From Marinilactibacillus piezotolerans (lineage in GTDB: Bacteria > Bacillota > Bacilli > Lactobacillales > Carnobacteriaceae_A), in the NCBI RefSeq assembly GCF_900169305.1, contig NZ_FWDP01000004.1, positions 372,001 to 436,000 of the forward strand: a DNA stretch of 64,000 nt, read 5' to 3'. A program made the translations under genes and the position numbers. Under the pieces are notes generated by a model. It was given only the letters and a program-made list of their open reading frames with translations. It was not told where the DNA came from and made no database searches. Every line of letters begins with the position of its first letter. Position 1 is the stretch's first letter. This document shows positions 28,448 to 39,206 of the stretch, piece after piece.

Positions 28448-29863
28448 ATGAATATAAAATCAAATCTAAAACCTAGAGAGATCGTTGAAAAGCTTGATAA
28501 ATACATTGTTGGTCAATCAGAAGCTAAAAAAGCCGTCGCTGTAGCTTTGCGTAATCGTTATCGTCGTTTGCAGCTGGAAGAAGACATGCAGAAAGAAATC
28601 ACACCAAAAAATATACTGATGATCGGAGCGACAGGTATCGGTAAAACCGAAATTGCCAGAAGACTGGCAGATATCGTAGATGCTCCTTTTGTAAAAGTTG
28701 AAGCTACTAAATTCACAGAAGTTGGATACATTGGTCGGGACGTTGAATCAATGGTCAGAGATCTTACAGAATCGGCTGTTCAGTTGGTTCGCACACAGCA
28801 ACGATCAAAAGTACATGCTCGAGCAGAAAATAGAGCTATTGCAAGATTAGCCAAAGAGCTGGCACCGGGCATCAAAAAAGAAAATAAACAGCAGGCACAA
28901 AATCCTTTTGCGTCAATGTTCCAGAATATGGGGATCGATCCTAATCAAATGATGGAAGAAGAAGCAGCAGAGACAGTTACCCCAGAAATTTCTACTAAAA
29001 GAGAAGAATTGAAAGACCAAATCAAAAAAGGATTACTGGACAATCGTGAAGTAGAAATCAAGGTCAGTGAGAAACAGCAGTCTATGGGTACAATGAATAA
29101 TCCGTTAGAACAAATGGGCATCGATTTGAATCAAACGCTGGGGCAAATGAAACCCAATAAGAAAGTCAAACGTACGGTAACAGTAAAAGAAGCTATTGAA
29201 ATATTTACAGAAGAAGAAGCGGACAAACTGATCAATTTGGAAGATACCCATGCAGAAGCTGTGAAATTGACAGAAAATTCTGGTATTATTTTTATTGACG
29301 AGATTGATAAAATTACTTCAAGAGGACAGAACAACAGCGGTCAAGTCTCTCGCGAAGGTGTTCAAAGAGATATCTTGCCGATTGTTGAAGGTTCAAGTGT
29401 CAGAACAAAGTATGGTACGGTCAATACAGATCATGTGTTGTTTATCGGATCAGGTGCTTTCCACTTATCAAAACCTAGTGATTTGATTCCTGAATTACAA
29501 GGTCGTTTCCCGATCCGTGTTGAACTTCAGGACCTTACAAAAGAAGACTTTGTCAAAATTCTGACTGAACCGCATAACGCTTTGATCAAACAGTATCGTT
29601 CTTTATTGGGAACTGAGAATATCGAAGTTGTCTTTACAATGGAGTCCATAGAAAGAATTGCAGAGATTGCATACGAAGTAAATGAAACAACGGATAATAT
29701 AGGTGCTAGAAGACTGCATACAATATTAGAACGTCTACTCGAAGAATTATTGTTTGAAGCGCCTGATATGCAAATGGGCGAAGTTAAAATCACTGAGAAA
29801 TATGTAAATGAGAAAATCGGGCACATCGTTGAAAATAAAGATTTAAGCCGCTATATTTTATAG
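28448..29863 (+). CDS. hslU: HslU (ClpY/CodX) ATPase subunit
   Basis: AAA+ unfoldase partner of HslV. Walker [16 protein letters not shown], pore motif GYIGRDVE, Walker [11 protein letters not shown], sensor and GAFH segments, C-terminal ending RYIL that docks into HslV. 471 residues. The ATG after AAGGAG is 10 nt past the hslV stop; an open frame reaching back into hslV is not the protein start. Confidence 0.97.
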   Translation: MNIKSNLKPREIVEKLDKYIVGQSEAKKAVAVALRNRYRRLQLEEDMQKEITPKNILMIGATGIGKTEIARRLADIVDAPFVKVEATKFTEVGYIGRDVESMVRDLTESAVQLVRTQQRSKVHARAENRAIARLAKELAPGIKKENKQQAQNPFASMFQNMGIDPNQMMEEEAAETVTPEISTKREELKDQIKKGLLDNREVEIKVSEKQQSMGTMNNPLEQMGIDLNQTLGQMKPNKKVKRTVTVKEAIEIFTEEEADKLINLEDTHAEAVKLTENSGIIFIDEIDKITSRGQNNSGQVSREGVQRDILPIVEGSSVRTKYGTVNTDHVLFIGSGAFHLSKPSDLIPELQGRFPIRVELQDLTKEDFVKILTEPHNALIKQYRSLLGTENIEVVFTMESIERIAEIAYEVNETTDNIGARRLHTILERLLEELLFEAPDMQMGEVKITEKYVNEKIGHIVENKDLSRYIL

Positions 29864-29897
29864 AAGAGAATACTCTTTGAAAGGAACTTTTTATTAG

Positions 29898-30722
29898 ATG
29901 GATAATCAAGCCTTTTTAAGTAAAATCAAGGAACTCAATAAACAGGCTAATGTAAAAGAATGGGCAAAATATATTCTTTCTAATGACTCAAAAGAAATCG
30001 ACTTTCCATTGCAAAGTATCTCCTTTGCATTAGGCAAACTGCTGGATGCAAATATTTACATTGTAAACGCAGAAGGAAACCTGTTAGGGTATTATGAAAG
30101 GCACCGAGTAAACACACAAAGAGTAAGAAACTTAATAGAGAACAGATCTTTCCCTTATAACTATATTCAAAGACTTGCTGGTGTAGAAGATACTGCACGA
30201 GATATTAAGATCGATGACAACTTAACAGTTTTTCCAGTTGAAAAGCGGGCAAACTATCCGGAAGCCTTGACGACTATAGTCCCAGTCATCCTTTCTGAAG
30301 ACCGGATGGGGACTTTGATTGTTGGGAGAATTCAGGAAGAATTGGATGAAGTAGATTCACTGCTCTTAGAACATGCAGCATCTATGATCGGACTGGAAAT
30401 CGCTCTTGAATACGGAAAAGAAGAGGTAGAGTCTGAACAGCAGATCTCTGGAGCCGATTTAGCGATGTCTACGCTCTCTAACACTGAAGTCAAAGCCCTG
30501 AGAGGCGTATTTAAACAAATGGGAGAAGACGTCACAGAAACGATTTTAACAACGTCTGAAATTGCAGACAAAATCAATGTCACCAGATCTATTGTTGTGA
30601 ATGCCTTACGAAAACTAGTCTCCGCTTCTATCATTGAACAAAGATCAATGGGAATGAAAGGGACATATATAAAAGTACTGAATCCTTTATTTGTAGAAAG
30701 ACTATTAGCAGAAGAAAGTTAA
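29898..30722 (+). CDS. codY: Global transcriptional regulator CodY
   Basis: GTP- and branched-chain-amino-acid-responsive repressor of nutrient-limitation genes. N-terminal GAF domain (about 1-155), then a winged helix with TTSEIADKINVTRSIVVNAL and the highly conserved SMGMKGTYIKVLN. 274 residues rather than 259. It follows hslU by 34 nt and is the last gene before a strong terminator. Likely targets in the window (lysC, pfl) cannot be confirmed by eye. Confidence 0.97.
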   Translation: MDNQAFLSKIKELNKQANVKEWAKYILSNDSKEIDFPLQSISFALGKLLDANIYIVNAEGNLLGYYERHRVNTQRVRNLIENRSFPYNYIQRLAGVEDTARDIKIDDNLTVFPVEKRANYPEALTTIVPVILSEDRMGTLIVGRIQEELDEVDSLLLEHAASMIGLEIALEYGKEEVESEQQISGADLAMSTLSNTEVKALRGVFKQMGEDVTETILTTSEIADKINVTRSIVVNALRKLVSASIIEQRSMGMKGTYIKVLNPLFVERLLAEES

Positions 30723-30725
30723 ATG

Positions 30726-30767
30726 AATAAGCCTTACTTCTCTGTTTAAGGAAGTAAGGCTTATTTT
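30726..30767. terminator. Terminator of the codY operon
   Basis: AATAAGCCTTACTTC / GAAGTAAGGCTTATT stem, then TT; usable by both strands (plsY converges). Confidence 0.9.
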
Positions 30768-30795
30768 AGCGTCTATTTTACTGTATATTGTAAGC

Positions 30796-31392
30796 TTACT
30801 GATCTTTCTTCAAACCAAACGGCACTTTGTTTTCGTTACCTTCTTTTATACGCTTGATATTAGATTTATGTCTGATTAAGACAATAAACATAGCTATCCA
30901 AACGATCAAGGCAAACAGCGGATCACCTATAAAAAGAGAGGCTACAGCACCTATAATGACGGCAACAATACTTGCCAGACTGACCATGCTTGAAAGAAAC
31001 AGTACAGTTCCCCAAATGACCGCCAGACCTAGTAAAAACAGCGGCTGAGCGCCTAGCGCGATGCCGGCACTGGTTGCTACGGCTTTACCACCTTTGAATT
31101 TCGCAAATATCGGATAAACATGCCCAATCACTGCAAATAGTCCAACAACCATAGGATGAATGTCTGATCCCAACCACATTGGCAGCAATGCAGCAATGGT
31201 TCCTTTAAGAATATCAAGTATAAGAACGACAGTCCCGGCATACTTACCTAAGACCCTATAAGTGTTTGTTGTTCCGGAATTACCGCTTCCATGTTCACGA
31301 ATATCAGTTTTAAAAAAAATTTTTCCTACCCAAACCCCTGAGGGGATAGATCCCAGTAAATAAGCCAAGAGAAACATAATTGTTTCTGTCAA
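30796..31392 (-). CDS. plsY: Glycerol-3-phosphate acyltransferase PlsY
   Basis: Integral membrane enzyme transferring acyl groups from acyl-phosphate to glycerol-3-phosphate. The three signatures are GSIPSGVWVGKIFF, GSGNSGTTNTYRVLG and KFKGGKAVATSAG. About five membrane segments; 198 residues. TTG start chosen 8 nt after AAGGAG; the GTG nearer the site is too close. Adjacent divergent parE matches the plsY-parE arrangement common in cocci. Confidence 0.95.
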   Translation of the reverse strand: MTETIMFLLAYLLGSIPSGVWVGKIFFKTDIREHGSGNSGTTNTYRVLGKYAGTVVLILDILKGTIAALLPMWLGSDIHPMVVGLFAVIGHVYPIFAKFKGGKAVATSAGIALGAQPLFLLGLAVIWGTVLFLSSMVSLASIVAVIIGAVASLFIGDPLFALIVWIAMFIVLIRHKSNIKRIKEGNENKVPFGLKKDQ

Positions 31393-31530
31393 GGTCTTCA
31401 CTCCTTAAGTATCCTATTTATATCTTTTACTATCATACCATGTTCAGTAAAAAAGGAAAAAGAGTTTTTTTAAAGTGCATGACTATGATGTTCAATTTGT
31501 CTCAGGAGCAGCAGTTAAAAAGATTTCAGC

Positions 31531-31558
31531 TTGAATTGTTTTAGATAACAATTATAAT
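31531..31558 (+). promoter_or_regulatory. Candidate promoter upstream of parE
   Basis: TTGAAT, 16-bp spacer, TATAAT. It would give a leader of about 170 nt before parE, containing a 19-codon ORF with its own strong ribosome site. Confidence 0.5.
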
Positions 31559-31572
31559 AAAGGAGTTGCAGT

Positions 31573-31632
31573 ATGTGTATCAAATCAGTATTCGGCACAT
31601 ATGTTCTTCAAAAACCTGCAGTTTTATGGTAA
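31573..31632 (+). CDS. Possible 19-codon leader ORF upstream of parE
   Basis: Reads MCIKSVFGTYVLQKPAVLW then stop. It has a better ribosome site (AAAGGAG, 7-nt spacing to ATG) than many genes here and starts 15 nt after a candidate -10. Function unknown; it may be a regulatory leader peptide or chance. No attenuator hairpin is evident after it. Confidence 0.3.
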   Translation: MCIKSVFGTYVLQKPAVLW

Positions 31633-31733
31633 GATAACAGTGCTCGCTTTCTTTTAATGCGAAATATTTTGTATGAAATGAATTTAAACAGCTTCTTCGA
31701 GAAATAGGAAGTATAGAATATAAGGAGTGGCTA

Positions 31734-33710
31734 GTGTTGGCTAAAAAATCTCAATATAATGATGCGTCGATCCAAGTACTGGAAGGATTGGATGCAGTTA
31801 GAAAAAGACCAGGAATGTATATCGGATCTACTGATTCCAGAGGTTTACATCACCTAGTATATGAAATCGTAGATAATTCAGTCGATGAAGTACTGGCTGG
31901 ATTCGGTTCTGAAATTTCAGTAACCATCAATCAAGATAACAGCATCTCTGTTTCTGATGATGGACGCGGTATGCCGGTTGGAATGCATGCCTCAGGTATT
32001 CCGACGATACAAGTTATTTTTACAGTACTGCACGCCGGAGGTAAATTCGGACAAGAAGGCGGCTATAAAACGTCAGGCGGATTACATGGTGTAGGCGCAT
32101 CTGTAGTTAATGCCCTGTCTGAGTGGCTGACCGTTGAGGTCGTTCGTGATGGTACTATGTATACACAACGTTTCGAAAACGGCGGCAGACCGATAGGAAA
32201 ACTAAAACAAACTAAAGCCCCTAAACGTAAAAATGGAACGACTATTCACTTTAAACCAGATGAAACGATTTTTTCGACAACTGAATTTTCATATGCTTTA
32301 TTATCAGAGCGTTTAAGAGAATCGGCCTTTTTACTAAAAGGCCTTAAAATCAGTTTGACCGATGCTCGTTCTGATGAACAAGAAGAATTCATGTATGAAG
32401 AAGGCATCAAAGAGTTTGTACATTATATCAATGAAGAAAAAGATACATTGACGCCTATCGCCTATTTTGAAGGAGAAAACAACGGAATCGAAGTCGAATG
32501 TGCTTTTCAATACAATGACGGTTATTCTGAAAGTGTATTGAGTTTCGTCAATAATGTTCGAACAAAAGATGGCGGTACACATGAAATCGGAGCGAAGTCG
32601 GCTATCACTAAAACATTTAACGAATATGCGAGAAGAGCCGGTTTATTAAAAGAGAAAGATAAGAATCTTGAAGGGACCGATGTTCGTGAAGGAATTGCGA
32701 TCATTATCTCTGTTCGTATACCTGAAAGTCTGCTTCAGTTTGAAGGTCAGACCAAAAGTAAACTGGGAACGAATGAAGCTAGAGCGGCATGTGATACTGT
32801 CGTTTCAGAACAGTTGAACTTCTACTTGTCCGAAAACGGTGAAATGAGTCAGCAGATTGTCCGTAAAGCAATCAAAGCGAGAGAAGCCCGTGAAGCTGCT
32901 AGAAAAGCAAAAGAAGAGTCTCGTAACGGCAAAAAGAAAAAACGCCAGGAAACCTTGCTTTCCGGAAAATTGACTCCTGCTCAAGGAAGAAATGCGAAAA
33001 AGAATGAATTGTATCTGGTTGAAGGAGACTCTGCAGGCGGTTCTGCTAAACAAGGACGAGATCGTAAATTCCAAGCTATTTTGCCTTTGCGCGGAAAAGT
33101 CATCAATACAGAAAAAGCAAATATGCAGGATATCTTGAAAAATGAAGAAATCAGTACAATGATTTATACGATTGGTGCTGGAGTTGGACCTGAGTTTGAT
33201 TTAAAAGATTGTAATTATGATAAAGTTATTATTATGACCGATGCGGATACAGATGGTGCCCATATACAAGTGCTGCTTCTGACATTTTTCTACCGCTATA
33301 TGAAGCCTCTGATTGAAGCTGGTAAGATATATCTTGCACTTCCGCCGCTTTATAAAGTAACACAAGGTAAAGGTAAAAAAGAGCAGACAGAATATGCCTG
33401 GACAGATGATGAGCTTGAAAAGCTGCTTAAAAATTTCGGTAAGAACTATCTGATTCAGCGTTACAAAGGTCTTGGAGAGATGAATGCAGATCAATTGTGG
33501 GAAACGACAATGGATCCGGATACCAGAACACTGATCCGTGTTACACTAGATGATGTGGCACAGGCTGAAAGACGTGTATCTGTCTTAATGGGCAATAAAG
33601 TGGATCCGCGCAGAAAATGGATCGAAGAAAATGTCGAGTTTTCATTGGAAGAAGATGGCAGCATTTTAGAATCAAGTACAATGCTGGAAGAATCTGAATT
33701 GAACGCTTAA
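31734..33710 (+). CDS. parE: DNA topoisomerase IV subunit B
   Basis: ATPase subunit of topo IV, which decatenates daughter chromosomes. GHKL ATP site: YEIVDNSVDEVLAGFG, DDGRGMPVG, GGLHGVGASVVNAL; Toprim: LYLVEGDSAGGSAKQGRD and IMTDADTDGAHI. 658 residues; KRPGMYIGST near the N-terminus. Either GTG 31734 or TTG 31737 can serve after AAGGAG. ParE rather than GyrB is supported by the following gene being ParC. Confidence 0.96.
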   Translation: MLAKKSQYNDASIQVLEGLDAVRKRPGMYIGSTDSRGLHHLVYEIVDNSVDEVLAGFGSEISVTINQDNSISVSDDGRGMPVGMHASGIPTIQVIFTVLHAGGKFGQEGGYKTSGGLHGVGASVVNALSEWLTVEVVRDGTMYTQRFENGGRPIGKLKQTKAPKRKNGTTIHFKPDETIFSTTEFSYALLSERLRESAFLLKGLKISLTDARSDEQEEFMYEEGIKEFVHYINEEKDTLTPIAYFEGENNGIEVECAFQYNDGYSESVLSFVNNVRTKDGGTHEIGAKSAITKTFNEYARRAGLLKEKDKNLEGTDVREGIAIIISVRIPESLLQFEGQTKSKLGTNEARAACDTVVSEQLNFYLSENGEMSQQIVRKAIKAREAREAARKAKEESRNGKKKKRQETLLSGKLTPAQGRNAKKNELYLVEGDSAGGSAKQGRDRKFQAILPLRGKVINTEKANMQDILKNEEISTMIYTIGAGVGPEFDLKDCNYDKVIIMTDADTDGAHIQVLLLTFFYRYMKPLIEAGKIYLALPPLYKVTQGKGKKEQTEYAWTDDELEKLLKNFGKNYLIQRYKGLGEMNADQLWETTMDPDTRTLIRVTLDDVAQAERRVSVLMGNKVDPRRKWIEENVEFSLEEDGSILESSTMLEESELNA

Positions 33711-33735
33711 CAGTTGAGAAAGGTTGAATGTCTGG

Positions 33736-36216
33736 ATGCCAGAAGAAAGAGTAGAAGTACAAGAACTTACATTAGAAGAAGTTATGGGCGACCGATTTGG
33801 CCGCTATAGTAAATATATTATCCAAGAGCGAGCATTGCCGGATATAAGAGATGGATTGAAACCTGTTCAGCGCCGTATTTTATACGCTATGTTCTCAGAC
33901 GGGAACACTCAAGATAAAGGGTTCAGAAAGTCAGCAAAAACAGTAGGGAATGTTATTGGTAACTTTCACCCGCACGGCGACAGCAGTGTATATGATGCCA
34001 TGGTCCGATTAAGTCAGTGGTGGAAAATGCGTGAACCGCTGATTGACATGCATGGAAATAACGGAAGTATGGATGGAGATCCGCCAGCAGCTATGCGGTA
34101 TACGGAAGCCCGATTGTCAAAAATCGCTGCTGAACTTTTGGCAGATATTGACAAAGAAACGGTTGAATTTGTATTAAACTTCGATGATACGACTCATGAA
34201 CCTACCGTATTACCGGCGCGTTTTCCTAACTTGCTGGTTAACGGTGCAACAGGAATCTCCGCGGGGTATGCAACAGATATTCCACCGCATAACATCGGTG
34301 AAGTTATTGATGCTGCTATTCACCTGATATCAAAACCCAATGCCAGTACACAAGACCTTATGCAATACATCAAAGGTCCTGATTTTCCGACTGGCGGGAT
34401 CATTCAAGGAGTTGCCGGTCTAAAATCAGCTTATGAAACTGGAAAAGGGAAAATTGTTGTCCGTTCAAAAACAGAGATCGAAGATCTTCGCGGTGGCAAG
34501 CAGCAGATCGTTATTACTGAAATTCCTTATGAAGTCAATAAGGCTAATCTAGTTCGTAAAATGGATGAGATCCGTATTAACCGTAAAATTGAAGGAATTG
34601 CTGATGTAAGAGATGAGTCAGACCGTACAGGTTTAAGAATCGTGATTGAGCTGAAAAAAGAAACGAATGCTGAAGGTATTCTGACTTACTTCCTTAAAAA
34701 CACAGATCTGCAGATTTCTTATAACTTGAATATGGTCGCTATCGATGATAAAAGACCGCAGCAAGTTGGACTAAAACAGATTTTAACGGCATACATTGAA
34801 CATAAAAAGCATGTAGTTATAAAAAGAACACAGTTTTTACTGCGGAAAGACCAGAAAAGAGAGCACATCGTTGCCGGTCTGATAAAAGCAATATCTATTT
34901 TAGATAATGTTATCAGTACAATTCGAAACAGTCAGAATAAATCTGATGCTAAGAAGAACTTGATTGATAAGTTTGATTTTACAGAAATGCAGGCTGAAGC
35001 TATCGTTAGTTTACAGTTATATCGTTTAACGAATACTGATATTACTCAACTACAAAAGGAAGAGTCAGAACTTCAGGACCGCATCAAGCAGTACCAGGAG
35101 ATCCTCAACAGTTCTGCTAAGTTAAATAGTGTGATTAAAAAAGAGCTGAAAGACACTAAAAAAACCTATGCAACAGATCGGTTAACGACTGTCGAAGACA
35201 AGATTGAAGAATTGACGGTAGATACAGAAGTCTTAATTGCAGAAGAAGATGTCATTGTATCGATTACCAAAGAAGGCTATTTAAAACGTACGAGTCTCCG
35301 CTCCTACTCAGCTTCAGAGCCTAATGAAATAGGTCTGAGAGAAGGAGACTATCCTGTATTCTGTCAACAGATGACGACTTTACAACAAGTCGTGATGTTT
35401 ACGACTAAAGGGAACTTTATCAATCGGCCGGTACATGAGTTGCCGGATATCCGATGGAAAGACTTAGGGCATCATCTATCTCAATCCATTGCTTTAAGTC
35501 AAGATGAAAAAATCCTTACAGTTTTCCCTATTGATGCCTTTAAAGCAGAAGACCGATTTGTTTTTATAACGCGCAATGGGTTCATCAAACAAACTTCAGC
35601 TTCTGAATATGAGCCTAAGAGAACCTATCGATCAAGAGCAGCAAATGCAATTAAGCTGAAATCAGAAGAAGATCGTTTGACAGCCGTCTATTATATTCAA
35701 GACGAATACAAGAGAGATGTTTTTCTAGTCAGTCATTTCGGATTTGGTCTGAAATATCCATTGGATGAAGTTTCTCTCGTAGGTGCAAACGCAGTCGGCG
35801 TGAAATCAATGGATCTTAAAAAAGAGGACTTTGTTGTAAATGGATTGATTTTTGAACAAGATCAAAAACAAGCTAATGCAATGCTGGTTACTCAACGAGG
35901 ATCTGTCAAGCGAATGAATCTTGTTGATTTTGATTCTATCTCCAGAGCGAAACGCGGTTTACATGTCTTGAAAGAATTGAAGAAAAATCCGCACCGAGTA
36001 CAATTATTGATTGAAGTTCAAACAATTGATGAAGTCATTACAGTGGTTACTGATAAACAACAGGAGTTTACAATTATTCCTAAAAACTATAAAATCAGTG
36101 ATCGATATAATAATGGCTCGTTCTTCCTAGATGAAACAACTGATGGTATTCCTATCGATTATCGCAAAGACAATATCGTTTTAAATGAAACAGCAAATCA
36201 AGCAGCTGAAAAATAA
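33736..36216 (+). CDS. parC: DNA topoisomerase IV subunit A
   Basis: DNA breakage-reunion subunit. Catalytic Tyr lies in [14 protein letters not shown]; the quinolone-resistance region reads [20 protein letters not shown], with Ser/Ser-type wild residues at the usual positions. The C-terminal beta-pinwheel (about 490-826) is present without the GyrA-box typical of gyrase, supporting ParC. ATG after GAAAGG is preferred over a TTG overlapping that site. It begins 25 nt after parE. Confidence 0.96.
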   Translation: MPEERVEVQELTLEEVMGDRFGRYSKYIIQERALPDIRDGLKPVQRRILYAMFSDGNTQDKGFRKSAKTVGNVIGNFHPHGDSSVYDAMVRLSQWWKMREPLIDMHGNNGSMDGDPPAAMRYTEARLSKIAAELLADIDKETVEFVLNFDDTTHEPTVLPARFPNLLVNGATGISAGYATDIPPHNIGEVIDAAIHLISKPNASTQDLMQYIKGPDFPTGGIIQGVAGLKSAYETGKGKIVVRSKTEIEDLRGGKQQIVITEIPYEVNKANLVRKMDEIRINRKIEGIADVRDESDRTGLRIVIELKKETNAEGILTYFLKNTDLQISYNLNMVAIDDKRPQQVGLKQILTAYIEHKKHVVIKRTQFLLRKDQKREHIVAGLIKAISILDNVISTIRNSQNKSDAKKNLIDKFDFTEMQAEAIVSLQLYRLTNTDITQLQKEESELQDRIKQYQEILNSSAKLNSVIKKELKDTKKTYATDRLTTVEDKIEELTVDTEVLIAEEDVIVSITKEGYLKRTSLRSYSASEPNEIGLREGDYPVFCQQMTTLQQVVMFTTKGNFINRPVHELPDIRWKDLGHHLSQSIALSQDEKILTVFPIDAFKAEDRFVFITRNGFIKQTSASEYEPKRTYRSRAANAIKLKSEEDRLTAVYYIQDEYKRDVFLVSHFGFGLKYPLDEVSLVGANAVGVKSMDLKKEDFVVNGLIFEQDQKQANAMLVTQRGSVKRMNLVDFDSISRAKRGLHVLKELKKNPHRVQLLIEVQTIDEVITVVTDKQQEFTIIPKNYKISDRYNNGSFFLDETTDGIPIDYRKDNIVLNETANQAAEK

Positions 36217-36243
36217 TATGATTCAACTCTAATATTCTAAAAA

Positions 36244-36293
36244 AAGCAGCCGTGCAGAACTTTACTTTATGTTCCGCACGGCTGCTCTTTTTA
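36244..36293. terminator. Bidirectional terminator between parC and adhE
   Basis: AGCAGCCGTGC / GCACGGCTGCT with an inner GAAC/GTTC helix; A-run before and CTTTTTAT after. Confidence 0.9.
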
Positions 36294-36302
36294 TATTGGC
36301 TT

Positions 36303-38903
36303 TTATTTTCCTTTAAAAGCTTGTTTATAGACTTCTGCCAGTTCTTTAACTAATGGTAACTTAGGATTTGCGGTCGTACACTGGTCTTCAAATGCTCGTT
36401 CTGCTAATAGATCAACTTTTTGATCGAAAGCTTTTTTAGAAACACCATTGGCCTGAATACTCATAGGAATATTCATTGTATGTGCCAATGAATAAATTGC
36501 ATCTACCAAACTTTCCACACCTTCTTCTGTTGTAGATGCCGGCAGTCCAATAGCTTTTGCGATTTCTGCATAGCGAATATCAGCTATGAAATGTTCATAT
36601 TTAGGGAATGATACAAATTTTGTCGGTCTCTTTGCATTGTATCGAATAACATGCGGCAATAAAATTGCATTGGCTCTACCGTGTGCAATATGGAACTCAG
36701 CACCCAGTTTGTGAGCCAAACTATGATTGATTCCCAAAAAGGCATTCGCAAAAGCCATTCCAGCAATAGTAGAAGCGTTATGCATTTTTTCTCTAGCTAA
36801 CTCGTCATCGCCATTACGGTAAGCTTTTGGCAGGTATTCAAAAACGAGTTGAATGGCTTTAATGGCAAGTCCATCAGTATAATCATTTGCCATATTCGAC
36901 ACATAAGCTTCGATTGCGTGTGTCAGTACATCCATCCCTGTATCTGCAGTGACCGTTTTTGGCACACTCATGACAAACTGAGGATCAATGATGGCTACAT
37001 CCGGAGTTAATTCATAATCTGCTAGTGGATACTTGATATTATTCTCATTATCAGTAATGACTGCGAAAGAGGTAACCTCAGAACCAGTACCAGAAGTGGT
37101 CGGGATAGCAACAAATTGAGCTTTTTCTCCAAGAGTAGGATACTTGAATACTCGTTTTCTAATATCCATAAATTTCTGTTTTAAACCATTAAAATCAGTT
37201 TCCGGGTGCTCATAAAAAAGCCACATTCCTTTTGCGGCATCCATAGGAGAACCACCGCCTAAAGCTATAATGACATCCGGCTGGAAAGCAGCCATAGCCT
37301 CAGCACCTTTTAATACTGTTTCTTTAGAAGGATCAGGTTCAACATCTGAAAAGACTTCACAGTGTACATAGTCAGGTCTGTTTCTAAGATAGTATAAGAC
37401 CTTATCAACATAACCTAATTTGACCATCATAGGATCTGTTACGATAAATGCTCGTTTTATCTTTGGCATTTTAGCAAGATATTGAACAGAATTTTTTTCA
37501 AAGTAAACTTTCGGCGGCAACTTGAACCACTGCATATTATTTTTACGACTCGCACGTGTTTTTACATTGATCAGATTCATAGTTCCAACATTGCTTGATA
37601 CTGAATTCCCGCCGTAAGAACCGCAGCCCAATGTGAGAGAAGGAAGATATGCATTATAAATATCGCCGATTGCTCCTTGAGAAGATGGAGCATTAACGAT
37701 CAGACGACCAGCTTTCATTCTGCGGTCAAAGATTTCAATGACAGATTCATCAGTTGAATGAATAACAGCTGAATGTCCTAGTCCGCCATATGCCAGCATT
37801 TCTTCAGCCTTCTTGATGCCTTCTTCTGTAGTACTCACTTTATAAGCTGCTAAGACTGGGCTTAATTTTTCTCTCGAAAGGGGATAATTCTTTCCGACAC
37901 CATCCAGTTCTGCTATTAGTATTTTTGTTTCTTCTGGTACAGTGACGCCGGATGATTTTGCAATTTCGAAGGCTGGTTTTCCTACAACATCTGCATTTAG
38001 TGTGCCCTCTTTGGAAACCATGAAGGTCTCTACTTTTTGTTTTTCCGCTGCTGATAAGAAGTAGCAGTTGTTTTCAGTCATTAAGCGTTTAACCTCTGCG
38101 TAAATATCTTTATCGATAATGACCGCTTGTTCAGAAGCACAGATCATCCCATTATCAAAAGTCTTAGAGAGAATCAAATCATTAACTGAGCGTCTTAGAT
38201 TTGCTGTTTTTTCAATATAACAGGGAACATTTCCGGCACCTACACCAAGTGCGGGTTTTCCAGAGCTGTATGCAGATTTCACCATTCCAGTTCCTCCGGT
38301 AGCAAGGATCGTTGCGACTCCATCATGTTTCATCAGTGTTTGTGTTCCTTCTACAGATGGTGTTTCAATCCATTGAATACAATATTCTGGTGCCCCTGCT
38401 TTTATGGCTGCTTCATATACAACCTTAGCAGCTGCTGCACTGGATTTTTGTGCAGAAGGGTGAAAAGCAAAAATGATCGGATTACCTGTTTTGATCGCAA
38501 TCATTGATTTAAACAATGTTGTTGAAGTCGGGTTCGTAACTGGAGTGACACCAGCTATAACACCAATAGGTTCAGCAATAGAGACAGTTCCCTCGAAAGT
38601 ATTTTCATCAATAATACCAATCGTGCGATCATTTTTTATACTATGATAAATATATTCAGAAGCAAAAAGATTTTTAATGATCTTATCTTCATAAACACCA
38701 CGTTTTGTTTCTTCAACTGCCAATTTCGCCAGCTGCATGTGGTTGTTTAATCCTGCTAAAGCCATTTGTTTTACAATTTCATCGACTTGTTCTTGATTAA
38801 GCAAAGCCATTTGATTCAATGCATCATGAGCATTGTTGACGAGTTGATCGATTGTACTATTGATTGTTTCTTTTTCGTTATGAGCCGTAAGAACTTTAAC
38901 CAT
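36303..38903 (-). CDS. adhE: Bifunctional acetaldehyde-CoA/alcohol dehydrogenase AdhE
   Basis: Converts acetyl-CoA to ethanol, reoxidising two NADH in fermentation; forms spirosomes in known homologues. The N-terminal ALDH half (1-440) has catalytic Cys in DNGMICASEQAV; the C-terminal iron-ADH half (about 455-866) has GGGSPMDAAKGMW, the PTTSGTGSE motif and iron-binding His in GINHSLAHKLG and FHIAHGRANA. 866 residues. ATG chosen 8 nt after GGAG. It is divergent from pflB. Confidence 0.97.
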   Translation of the reverse strand: MVKVLTAHNEKETINSTIDQLVNNAHDALNQMALLNQEQVDEIVKQMALAGLNNHMQLAKLAVEETKRGVYEDKIIKNLFASEYIYHSIKNDRTIGIIDENTFEGTVSIAEPIGVIAGVTPVTNPTSTTLFKSMIAIKTGNPIIFAFHPSAQKSSAAAAKVVYEAAIKAGAPEYCIQWIETPSVEGTQTLMKHDGVATILATGGTGMVKSAYSSGKPALGVGAGNVPCYIEKTANLRRSVNDLILSKTFDNGMICASEQAVIIDKDIYAEVKRLMTENNCYFLSAAEKQKVETFMVSKEGTLNADVVGKPAFEIAKSSGVTVPEETKILIAELDGVGKNYPLSREKLSPVLAAYKVSTTEEGIKKAEEMLAYGGLGHSAVIHSTDESVIEIFDRRMKAGRLIVNAPSSQGAIGDIYNAYLPSLTLGCGSYGGNSVSSNVGTMNLINVKTRASRKNNMQWFKLPPKVYFEKNSVQYLAKMPKIKRAFIVTDPMMVKLGYVDKVLYYLRNRPDYVHCEVFSDVEPDPSKETVLKGAEAMAAFQPDVIIALGGGSPMDAAKGMWLFYEHPETDFNGLKQKFMDIRKRVFKYPTLGEKAQFVAIPTTSGTGSEVTSFAVITDNENNIKYPLADYELTPDVAIIDPQFVMSVPKTVTADTGMDVLTHAIEAYVSNMANDYTDGLAIKAIQLVFEYLPKAYRNGDDELAREKMHNASTIAGMAFANAFLGINHSLAHKLGAEFHIAHGRANAILLPHVIRYNAKRPTKFVSFPKYEHFIADIRYAEIAKAIGLPASTTEEGVESLVDAIYSLAHTMNIPMSIQANGVSKKAFDQKVDLLAERAFEDQCTTANPKLPLVKELAEVYKQAFKGK

Positions 38904-38999
38904 TTGAAACACTCCATTCTATTTATGTGAAATTTTGAGCATGTAATTCCAAAAAAAAGATGTTTTTCAAACCCGGGTTTTTTGATCAAAAGACGATCA

Positions 39000-39014
39000 T
39001 TTGTAAATTACAAA
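39000..39014. promoter_or_regulatory. Operator-like palindrome over the adhE start of transcription
   Basis: TTTGTAA-A-TTACAAA, a perfect 15-bp palindrome, lies where adhE transcription should begin given the minus-strand promoter next to it. Binding protein unknown; it does not match the 18-bp spacing of a Rex site. Confidence 0.45.
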
Positions 39015-39017
39015 ATG

Positions 39018-39045
39018 ACTATATCATAGTTTGAGAAAATATCAA
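39018..39045 (-). promoter_or_regulatory. Probable adhE promoter
   Basis: On the minus strand TTGATA, 16-bp spacer, TATAGT, giving a leader of about 110 nt. Confidence 0.5.
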
Positions 39046-39206
39046 AACAAATTGTGTGACAGAATTGTGAAAAAATAATCAAAAGAAAGAGAAAAAGTGC
39101 AAAAACAACAAATAATCTAATCGAAAGTTCAATAATTCACTTGATTAAATAGGTTATATGTGATATTTTGAACTTGAGAAAAGATAATAAAAAAGGAGTA
39201 AATGTT

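Noticed and set aside
38925..39173. Canonical Rex operators in the adhE-pflB interval
   Set aside because: TTGTG half-sites occur but none with the 18-bp TTGTGA-N6-TCACAA geometry, so only an operator-like label is justified.
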